Positions 1 through 5,417 of a stretch of 5,490 nucleotides of DNA are shown piece by piece. Where the stretch lies: the NCBI GenBank assembly GCA_003230635.1, contig QIFF01000038.1, forward strand, positions 1-5,490. Direction: 5' to 3'. The stretch is from a bacterium (GTDB lineage: Bacteria > SZUA-182). The translations under genes and the position numbers were made by a program. Under the pieces are notes generated by a model. That model had not been told where the DNA came from and made no database searches. It worked only from the letters and a program-made list of their open reading frames with translations. Positions within the stretch are counted from its first letter, which is position 1, and the number at the start of each line of letters is the position of its first letter.

Positions 1-87
1 TAATCCTCGGAATATCAAACATATGCCTGCGGTTAAATTTTTCGCATGCCTTGATCTTGAACGAAAATTCTCATTTTTCAAGGCACC
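1..87. other. Left-edge non-coding stretch
   Basis: Downstream of the glycosyltransferase stop there are 87 bases with no supported gene. One copy of a 17-base motif shared with the spacer upstream of the glycosyltransferase (73-89) overlaps the stop codon. A minus-strand ATG at 20-22, with a weak AGG before it, opens a frame that runs off the edge after seven codons. It could start the next operon gene but is too short to judge. There is no hairpin followed by a T-run, so no terminator is visible and the operon may continue. Confidence 0.4.
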
Positions 88-1170
88 CTATTGTTGCCCA
101 TCCAAACCAAAAATTTTTGCATACTTTGGTAATACTTGTTCTGGTAAGTGTTGTTCGATTGGATAAGAAGGCACCTCTCCACTTTCAAGAACCTCCATCA
201 TTTTTTGGGCGACTTCCTTTGGTTCACAGCTCGTTGCCACAAAATCCGGGCAAAACCGCATATATTCAGGAACCTTGGGGGGCAGGATGGTCGGTCGTTT
301 CAAGGCTATACTCTCTAAGCAGAAACGAGAAGTTGATTCAGCAGGAGACAAATTCACGCATAAACTTGCTCCAGCCATCAGATGAAGCGCCTCTTCACGA
401 CTTCTATTTCCGATATAGTACACATTTTTTGATTTTAGCAGCTTAATAATCTTTTTGTTGGATGTCTTTAAAAGCCCTGCAAGAACTAATGAATAACTTG
501 GGTGAAGTGGTTGCACAAAACGGGCGAATGCTTCCAGAAGAATATCCACCGCTTTCTGTTCCTTAATAAGACCAACATAGAGAATATAGGTTTTATCTTT
601 GAGGCCAAGAGTTGTTAAAAGTTGTTGAACCTTATCTTTGTCAATTTTAAACCGCTCTTGCAAGACAGGGATATGTTGAATTTTTTCTCTTGAAAGGCCC
701 CCGGCTACTAACGCATTTAAAACGTTTTCAGAACAGGCTATTGCTTGATCAAATTTCAAAAGATGGTGCATGCACTTGGCTGGTATGAATCCACGAACAT
801 CTATTAAATATCGCTCATTACATACCCTCCTTTCAAGCATAGAACGTATTACATAGGGGAAAACCCCAGGAAGGTTATAGAAGCTTGCATGAATTAAAAC
901 GGTTTTTGGCTTTTTACGCTTTACAATATTTGGTAATCTAAAATAGATTAAATTCTGGCACGCATAAGCAGCTAAGTCTCTAACAATGCGCTTGTTCTTG
1001 CCACATCTTTTGGGGAAAATTCCCATATAATCATCACCAACATTTTCACCGGTCGCTTCGCTGACAATCGTAACAGGTACTTCCCTGGATAGAAGCCAGT
1101 TTGTTAACAAAGTATAATAGACAGCTGCTCCGGTACAGTCACCCGAGAAAACCGGCGTAAGAATTAGCAT
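88..1170 (-). CDS. GT4-like glycosyltransferase (GT-B fold)
   Basis: Predicted cytoplasmic glycosyltransferase of 360 aa, a normal length for the GT4/group 1 family, which moves a sugar from a nucleotide donor to a growing lipid-linked glycan. The C-terminal Rossmann half is the recognisable part. It opens with YILYVGLIKEQKAVDILLEA (about residues 195-214), the family's 'VGRL..QKG.D.LLEA' strand-loop-helix. Next come NVYYIGN (249-255) and LSPAESTSRFCLESIAL (about 274-290), which holds the EX7E pair E278/E286 usually involved in donor binding. The N-terminal acceptor half is divergent; the usual Gly-rich loop is seen only as SGDCTGAA (9-16). There is no signal peptide or obvious membrane helix. 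ATG at 1168-1170 is chosen because GAGGAG sits four bases before it; the stop is TAG at 88-90. It is the last gene seen in the row, 87 nt after the polymerase/ligase with a repeat in between. It is AT-rich: bases 541-600 have 19 G/C of 60. Donor and acceptor sugars cannot be told from sequence. Family call is firm, specific role unknown. Confidence 0.9.
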   Translation of the reverse strand: MLILTPVFSGDCTGAAVYYTLLTNWLLSREVPVTIVSEATGENVGDDYMGIFPKRCGKNKRIVRDLAAYACQNLIYFRLPNIVKRKKPKTVLIHASFYNLPGVFPYVIRSMLERRVCNERYLIDVRGFIPAKCMHHLLKFDQAIACSENVLNALVAGGLSREKIQHIPVLQERFKIDKDKVQQLLTTLGLKDKTYILYVGLIKEQKAVDILLEAFARFVQPLHPSYSLVLAGLLKTSNKKIIKLLKSKNVYYIGNRSREEALHLMAGASLCVNLSPAESTSRFCLESIALKRPTILPPKVPEYMRFCPDFVATSCEPKEVAQKMMEVLESGEVPSYPIEQHLPEQVLPKYAKIFGLDGQQ

Positions 1171-1174
1171 CCAA

Positions 1175-1180
1175 CTCCTC
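1175..1180 (-). promoter_or_regulatory. Ribosome binding site of the glycosyltransferase
   Basis: The minus strand reads GAGGAG, then four bases, then ATG (1168-1170). This strong Shine-Dalgarno match fixes the start of the glycosyltransferase and shows it can be translated independently of the broken gene upstream. Confidence 0.75.
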
Positions 1181-1210
1181 AGTTGAAATTTTTCAAAGCA
1201 CCCTGAAGAA

Positions 1211-1300
1211 TGTCATCGCAAGCAAAGCGCCACAATCTACAAGGGATTGCTTCCTCGCTACCGCTTCCCCGATTTCTCGGGAACATGCCTCGCAATGACA
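1211..1300. repeat. 90-bp palindromic dispersed repeat (TGTCATTGCGAG type, MITE-like)
   Basis: The element is bounded by imperfect terminal inverted repeats: TGTCATCGCAAGC at 1211-1223 and CCTCGCAATGACA at 1288-1300, whose reverse complement is TGTCATTGCGAGG. Inside are two more short inverted repeats: CAATC/GATTG at about 1232-1249, and CCCGA-TTTC-TCGGG at about 1267-1280. The sequence closely resembles the family of dispersed TGTCATTGCGAG...GAAGCAATC...TCGCAATGACA repeats that I recall from many Firmicutes and other bacterial genomes; the family identity is from memory. It has no coding capacity of its own and would fold into a hairpin in RNA. It lies at the junction of the polymerase/ligase and the glycosyltransferase and supplies the 3' end of the former. 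Confidence 0.8.
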
Positions 1301-1593
1301 ACCTCCCTTTGTCGTTCACTTTGCTGCAAACAGGCCCACAGCGCCCCATATATCATCCAGAAGGTAACCGCTGCGTAGGGAAATTCTAAAAATTGGTTGG
1401 CCCCCAGAATACAAAAGAGTCCGAGAGAACCTATCAGAAGGACTTGGGCCGGAAAATTTAACTCCCCCGAAACAGCCCGCCGGAAACCCTTAATAAGTGG
1501 ATAACAAAAAACCAGCACTCCTATAACTCCCAGGTATCTTAGAATGGTAATTAAGCTATTATGTGGCGGAACCTTAACTGGTAGGCGAGGTCT
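1258..1593 (-). pseudogene. O-antigen ligase/polymerase, C-terminal fragment (frameshifted)
   Basis: This is the continuation of the membrane protein encoded just upstream, in a different frame. The frame is open from 1593 (a TAA lies at 1594-1596) and reads through PPHNSLITILRYLGVIGVLV at 1567-1508, the conserved His-Asn-Ser loop and following helix of Wzy_C/O-antigen ligase proteins. It is followed by a second hydrophobic stretch (LLIGSLGLFCILGANQFL) and a third (FPYAAVTFWMIYGALWACL). Started alone at the GTG at 1516-1518 it would be only 86 aa and lack the HNS loop, so an independent gene is unlikely. Its last 13 residues (VIARHVPEKSGKR) and stop TAG (1258-1260) are encoded by the palindromic repeat at 1211-1300, so the original C-terminus was probably different. 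The two pieces together would give about 400 aa, normal for the family. Confidence 0.75.
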
Positions 1594-2453
1594 TTATTCT
1601 CTTTTACTTGACATTCAATTATCCACAAATATTTATCCGGTACAACCGGCAGACCAAACCCTTTGCCCAGCAGACACCAGCTGCTTTCCCAGCTGTCTTG
1701 AATGATTGCCATCCAATACATATATCGCCATAGAGCATTTCCATCCCTCAAGCCCTCAATAAGAATAAAGCTTAGAACAACGCCAACCACCCCTGTAAAA
1801 ACCAGAAATAATCGCAACCTTTTGTAATAAATAAATAAACAAAACCAAAGAACAACAAACGGTGTAATGATAATGGCTGTGTTGCCGATAACCCTGGCAA
1901 CAAAAATTGCGCAGCCAACAGCAAGTATAACTTTTTTTAAAACTCCTTTAGCCCTAATGATCCAGAATGAATATCCAACAAAAAACAGGAGGGCTGCCGG
2001 GTACCACGCATGTCCTGGGACAAAGTGGGTATATGAATGAAACATAAGAACTATACCCCCGATTATCCCAAATAGGCTAAAAATGCGATCCCAATTCAGA
2101 ACGGCATAATTGCGCCTAGTCTGAACATAAGATATTATAGCCGCTGTAGAGTATAAAAAGAGGGCGGCATGCCGAAATATCCAGCGATATTCCCTCTCCT
2201 GAGAAAGGGAATAGAAAAGATACACCAAAGATAACAATATAAATAAATAAATAGGAGTAACTCGCGGAATTTTTAATCTCATTAATAAAACCGGCATTAC
2301 TATCAACACTGCAATGAGGATAAAAAGTTCCGAAAGATAAATTGGCCCAATACGACTCTTGTAAAACCATTCCCCCAAAATCATTTGTAAAGCGATTACC
2401 CAACAAATAACCCCAAAGGACAGGCGAAAAGGGGTTACAAAAGAATTATGCAT
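1551..2453 (-). pseudogene. O-antigen ligase/polymerase (Wzy_C-type), N-terminal fragment, frameshifted
   Basis: Integral membrane protein that would polymerise undecaprenyl-linked repeat units or ligate the glycan to its acceptor on the outer face of the membrane; sequence alone does not separate Wzy from WaaL-type roles. The fragment is 300 aa with about nine hydrophobic helices (roughly residues 11-28, 38-58, 66-83, 95-111, 123-140, 150-168, 172-190, 192-210, 213-232). The family's extracytoplasmic loop follows, with RYMYWMAIIQD (243-253) and LLGKGFGLPVVP (261-272), like the usual 'R...W...G.GFG.P'. It then ends abruptly at RFRHIIA where PHNS is expected; that motif is present in another frame immediately after. 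The ATG at 2451-2453 is preferred over upstream in-frame codons because it lies four bases after the epimerase stop, with a weak GGGTG eight bases before it, implying translational coupling. Strongly AT-rich: bases 1801-1860 have 16 G/C of 60. Confidence 0.85.
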
Positions 2454-2457
2454 TGAG

Positions 2458-3444
2458 CTAACACCCAAATGAATTAACCGTACAGCGCAGCCCCTCAGCC
2501 AGGGAAACACCCGCCTGCCAACCGAGCAGCCTTTTGGCCTTAGCTGTATCGGAGAAGTTCCTTCTCATATCTCCTACACGTGGGGCAGCATGACGTACTT
2601 CCACCTCACTGACACCCGAGTTTGCCAAGAGGGGAAAGAGCTTATCCACCAGCTCACCCACTGAGGTTTCTTCATTAGTAGCAATCTGAAAGACTTCTCC
2701 ACCGATCCCATCCGTCGTTATTGCAAGTCTAATCGCCCGAATTAGATCATCAATGTAGATAAAGTCACGGGTTTGTCTGCCGTCACCGTATATTTCCAGC
2801 GTTTGGCCCTGCCTCGCTTGCCGGATAAACTTGGCCACTACGCTGTTCTTGTGGCCGGAACCAGGCCCATAAACATTACCGAAGCGCAAGGCCACCGTTT
2901 CAACCCCGAAGGAACGGGAATAAGCGGAGCAATAACCCTCTCCCGCCAACTTGCTCGCTCCGTAAGGAGAAATGGGGTGGGGGGCAAGTTCCTCATGGAT
3001 GGGTGGCTCACACTCTCCAATCGGGGCAGCACTGGAGGCAAAAATAAAACGCCTGACCCGGTTGTGTCGGGCAGCCTCCAGGTAGTTGAGGGTGCCGATG
3101 ATGTTGGTTACACAATCCATAGCGGGATCTTCCAGCGAGGGGCCAACCCCGGTATTGGCAGCGAGGTGCACAATTACCTCCATATTTCGGGCAGCCTTGA
3201 GAGCAAGTTGATCGCTCAGGATGTCACCTACCATTAATTCAACAGAGGAAGACTTAGTTCGGCTGGCTAAGCGGTTGAGATGAGAGAGGGAACTCTCCTC
3301 AAATTGGCAGACCAGACCCAGGTCTTCCCTTGTCCCCACGGAAAGATTGTCCACTATCCGAATGAAGTGGCCACCTCGCAAAACCAGTTGTTTAATAAGG
3401 CTTGTACCGACAAACCCACAACCACCCGTGATGAGAAAGTTCAA
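2458..3444 (-). CDS. GalE-like NAD-dependent sugar-nucleotide epimerase/dehydratase
   Basis: Extended short-chain dehydrogenase of 328 aa acting in the cytoplasm on an NDP-sugar; the closest functional class is probably UDP-glucose or UDP-GlcNAc 4-epimerase. Visible marks in order: Rossmann motif GGCGFVG (residues 7-13, GxxGxxG), D32 in VDNLS for the NAD ribose, HLAANTGVGPS (93-103), FASSAA (135-140) with the catalytic Ser region, catalytic YGASK (Y161/K165), LRFGNVYGPG (187-196), and the substrate-domain motif GDGRQTRDFIYIDD (220-233). The usual 'SSAAVYG' reads SSAAPIG, a small departure. The start is TTG (3442-3444), supported by AGGGG five bases upstream and by the Rossmann strand beginning at once. 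It follows the SQD1-like gene by 33 nt and leads the polymerase/ligase by four. GC-rich relative to the downstream genes: bases 2941-3000 have 35 G/C of 60. Fold and cofactor are certain, the exact sugar substrate is not. Confidence 0.93.
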   Translation of the reverse strand: MNFLITGGCGFVGTSLIKQLVLRGGHFIRIVDNLSVGTREDLGLVCQFEESSLSHLNRLASRTKSSSVELMVGDILSDQLALKAARNMEVIVHLAANTGVGPSLEDPAMDCVTNIIGTLNYLEAARHNRVRRFIFASSAAPIGECEPPIHEELAPHPISPYGASKLAGEGYCSAYSRSFGVETVALRFGNVYGPGSGHKNSVVAKFIRQARQGQTLEIYGDGRQTRDFIYIDDLIRAIRLAITTDGIGGEVFQIATNEETSVGELVDKLFPLLANSGVSEVEVRHAAPRVGDMRRNFSDTAKAKRLLGWQAGVSLAEGLRCTVNSFGC

Positions 3445-3449
3445 CTTAG

Positions 3450-3454
3450 CCCCT
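3450..3454 (-). promoter_or_regulatory. Ribosome binding site that sets the TTG start of the epimerase
   Basis: The minus strand reads AGGGG, five bases, then TTG (3442-3444). No ATG lies close by in frame, and the protein's nucleotide-binding strand (NFLITGG) starts right after, so the TTG is taken as the true start. Confidence 0.65.
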
Positions 3455-3477
3455 GTTCAAAATAAAAATCCAATAAC

Positions 3478-4665
3478 TTATCTGCCGAGAAAACCTGCCT
3501 TCTTTCGCTTTCCATCCCAACGAATATCTGGAATTAATGCTTCCCTCCTACCCTCAATCTTATCCCTATATTTTATGAGGTCTCTCATCATAAGCTTTAA
3601 CTCCTGCTCCATATCATGGGTAGGTTGATAGCCCAGATCCAGCAGATGCTGATGGTCGGGGCTATAGTAATGCTCCTCCAACTCCTTCCTTGGATTTTCC
3701 AGGTTTTTAACCTCTACCTTTAATCCTATGCTTTCTCCCGCCTCCTTTACCTTTTGGGCCAGCCCGGTAACGTCATAAACCTCTTCAAACTGGTTAAAAA
3801 CCCTGTACTCTCCCGCCTTAGGAGGGTTCTCAATTGCCAGGGTAAGACATTGCATAGAATCTTTCAAGGGGAGAAAACCCCTTTTTTGGCGCCCTTTGCC
3901 GTAAGGCGATAAGGGCATCCCAATCACCGCCTGGCAGCAAAAACGGTTAATGGCGGTACCAAAGCTCTGATCAAAGTCCAAACGAGTCAACAAGCGCTCA
4001 TCATCTCCCATTTCCTCAATGCGGGTGCCAAAGACAACCCCCTGCATGATGTCGGTTGAGCAAAGCCCCCATATCTTGCAGGCAAACATGACGTTATGGG
4101 AATCATGAACCTTACTCTGGTGGTACCAGCTTCCCGCCTGTCTGGGAAAGGGCAGCCAATCCTTTCGGCCGCGGTATTCAATCTCAAAGAAGCCTTCCGG
4201 TATATCAACGTTTGGGGTGCCATATTCCCCCATAGTTCCCAATTTCACCAGATGGGAATCAGAACTGATATCACGCATGGCGTGGAGGATGTTAAGTGTT
4301 CCCACAATATTGTTTGTCTGAGTCCAGGTGGCATGTCTCACATCAATCATGCTATACGGAGCTGAGGGCATCTCACCAAGGTGGACAATGACTTCAGGTC
4401 TAAAGTGCTTAAAAATGTTCTCTATAAAATTGTAATCAGTGATATCTCCCTTGAAAAACTGGAGATTTTGACCAAAGTTTTCCCGGAATGCCTCCAGCCT
4501 TTCCGTCATCTTACAAATAGGAGTTGCCGACTGGGAACCCATTTCTTGAACCCAATCCCGGCGATAATAATTATCCGCCCCGGCAACCTCATACCCCCTC
4601 TTGGCAAGGTACATGGAAAGAGACCACCCCAAATACCCGTCCACACCGGCAATAAATACCCTCAT
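3478..4665 (-). CDS. sqdB: SQD1/SqdB-family UDP-sulfoquinovose synthase-like enzyme
   Basis: NAD-dependent enzyme of 395 aa. The family converts UDP-glucose plus sulfite to UDP-sulfoquinovose, used for sulfolipid in plants and cyanobacteria and for S-layer glycans in Sulfolobus (Agl3). Diagnostic blocks along the whole length match what I remember of plant SQD1: GVDGYLGW (residues 7-14, GxxGxxG), D31-N32 after the second strand, SAPYSMID (101-108), HLVKLGTMGEYGTPN (138-152), YHQSKVHDSHN (181-191), MQGVVFGTR (207-215), LDFDQSFGTAINRFC (229-243), EYRVFNQF (286-293), EEHYY (330-334) and a final IPDIRW (378-383). The catalytic set T144, Y181, K185 is kept, almost the same numbering as T145/Y182/K186 of SQD1, and the neighbouring H182 is also kept. 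Odd point: residues 99-100 are Met-Pro where the plant enzyme has Gln-Arg. The ATG at 4663-4665 follows AAGGAGG by four bases. The setting in a polysaccharide cluster suggests a sugar for a surface glycan rather than photosynthetic lipid. Family certain; product likely but unproven. Confidence 0.9.
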   Translation of the reverse strand: MRVFIAGVDGYLGWSLSMYLAKRGYEVAGADNYYRRDWVQEMGSQSATPICKMTERLEAFRENFGQNLQFFKGDITDYNFIENIFKHFRPEVIVHLGEMPSAPYSMIDVRHATWTQTNNIVGTLNILHAMRDISSDSHLVKLGTMGEYGTPNVDIPEGFFEIEYRGRKDWLPFPRQAGSWYHQSKVHDSHNVMFACKIWGLCSTDIMQGVVFGTRIEEMGDDERLLTRLDFDQSFGTAINRFCCQAVIGMPLSPYGKGRQKRGFLPLKDSMQCLTLAIENPPKAGEYRVFNQFEEVYDVTGLAQKVKEAGESIGLKVEVKNLENPRKELEEHYYSPDHQHLLDLGYQPTHDMEQELKLMMRDLIKYRDKIEGRREALIPDIRWDGKRKKAGFLGR

Positions 4666-4669
4666 GCTG

Positions 4670-4676
4670 CCTCCTT
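4670..4676 (-). promoter_or_regulatory. Strong ribosome binding site of the SQD1-like gene
   Basis: The minus strand reads AAGGAGG, then CAGC, then ATG (4663-4665). This is a full match to the consensus anti-16S pairing sequence and the strongest ribosome binding site in the window. It fits a Firmicute and suggests this gene is well translated. Confidence 0.8.
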
Positions 4677-4693
4677 ATAGAATGTCTTAATTT

Positions 4694-4709
4694 TTAAGGG
4701 TGCCCTTAA
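4694..4709. repeat. Inverted repeat TTAAGGG-TG-CCCTTAA upstream of the SQD1-like gene
   Basis: Perfect 7-bp arms separated by two bases, 29-44 bases upstream of the SQD1-like start, in the 89-nt spacer after the co-polymerase gene. The two-base gap makes a tight RNA hairpin unlikely and a protein-binding (operator-like) site more plausible. There is no T-run on the minus strand after it, so it is not a standard terminator. No convincing -35/-10 pair was found beside it, so a regulatory role is only suggested by symmetry and position. Confidence 0.45.
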
Positions 4710-4731
4710 GTAATACCCCCCTTTACTCCCG

Positions 4732-4749
4732 CATTATTCACAAATAATG
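4732..4749. repeat. Inverted repeat CATTATT-CACA-AATAATG just after the co-polymerase gene
   Basis: Perfect 7-bp arms with a four-base loop, beginning five bases past the co-polymerase stop codon on the minus strand. The stem is AT-rich and has no following T-run, so as a terminator it would be weak. It could be an mRNA 3'-end or processing hairpin, or chance in AT-rich spacer DNA. Confidence 0.4.
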
Positions 4750-4754
4750 TGGGG

Positions 4755-5417
4755 CTATAAACCAGCCGTTATCTTTTTCCACCGTTCTTTATCTTCCGAT
4801 TTAATCCGTTTAAAAAACTCAAGCACAAAAGCCAGAAATATAGAGGCAATAAGGGCTACAATACCGTATTTTGCCACTATCCGGCTTCTTATTGGCCTTA
4901 TCCTGTGCTCCGGCACCATGGCTTTATCCAATACCTGAATGGTTGCGGCATCACCGGCTTCGCCAATCTTAGCCATCTCATATTGTTCGGTTAAAAGCCC
5001 AAACACCTTTTCCTGGACTTTTACCTCCCGCATTAATCTGGCCAATTGGAGCTGCAAGCCGGGTATCTGAGTAAGTATCAAGTAAAAATTAGATTCACCC
5101 TCATTCCCCCCGGGATTTGGACTCCCCCGTTTGCCGGGATTGTTTTCCGGCCCTTCAACAGCCTCAATTTTAGCCAACTGTTTCTTTAGTGCAGTCAATT
5201 TCAGTTTTAACTTGACTACCTGATTTTCATTGCCGCTTAGAAAAGCCTTCAGCACCTTCAACTCGGTTTCGATAGCGATAATCTGTCCCTTGATATTGGA
5301 TGCAGCCCCGATAGTTGCCCCTGCCTGCGCCTCCAGGGCCACAATCTTGTTATCTTTCTGGAATTCCAACACTCGGCCCTCGGCTTTAGTATGGCTGCCC
5401 CAGTAGGTAATAAGGTT
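4755..5417 (-). pseudogene. Wzz-like chain-length determinant / polysaccharide co-polymerase, C-terminal part
   Basis: Membrane-anchored co-polymerase that sets glycan chain length together with the polymerase. From the GTG at 5370-5372 it is 205 aa. Residues 1-70 form a coiled coil (LEFQKDNKIVALEAQAGATI, then KGQIIAIETELKVLKAFL, then LKLKLTALKKQLAKIE). A Gly/Pro/Asn-rich linker follows (72-95). Next is the GNVR-type region IPGLQLQLARLMREVKVQEK (103-122) and on to LLTEQYEMAKIGEAGDA, then the proline-containing VLDKAMVPEHRIRP (147-160), a membrane helix (about 167-187) and a basic cytoplasmic tail. The family normally has an N-terminal membrane helix and a Wzz domain (300-500 aa in total), so this is only the C-terminal part. 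Family-like sequence extends a little upstream of the GTG (TKAEGRV, 5390-5370), showing that the GTG is not the natural start. The frame is closed by TAG at 5418-5420. The N-terminal part may lie in another frame at the right edge, where SRNSIFI (5485-5465) also fits the family. No kinase domain is attached. Confidence 0.75.

Noticed and set aside
1..22. Minus-strand ATG at 20-22 (MFDIPRI...) as the start of the next operon gene.
   Set aside because: Only seven codons are visible and the ribosome binding site is weak, so it cannot be supported.
51..446. Open frame of 131 codons on the plus strand at the left end.
   Set aside because: It lies antisense to the glycosyltransferase, whose C-terminal motifs are clear, and its product shows no recognisable motif.
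1211..1300. The palindromic repeat read as a Rho-independent terminator or CRISPR unit.
   Set aside because: No T-run follows the stems on the minus strand, and there is only one copy with no spacers. The terminal inverted repeats fit a dispersed repeat better.
2116..2406. Second minus-strand open frame of 96 codons inside the polymerase/ligase.
   Set aside because: It overlaps the multi-helix N-terminal fragment in another frame, has no good ribosome binding site, and resembles a shadow of hydrophobic coding sequence.
2773..3237. Plus-strand open frame of 154 codons opposite the epimerase.
   Set aside because: It is the antisense of a clear Rossmann-fold enzyme in a GC-rich stretch where long shadow frames are common; no motif or ribosome binding site supports it.
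4096..4680. Plus-strand open frames opposite the SQD1-like gene (4096-4365 and 4381-4680).
   Set aside because: They are fully covered by the conserved SQD1-family reading frame on the other strand and have no family-like content.
4666..4754. Possible promoter before the SQD1-like gene (TTGTGA and TATTAC on the minus strand).
   Set aside because: The spacing is about 22-23 bases, too long for a standard sigma-70 promoter, and neither box is a good match.
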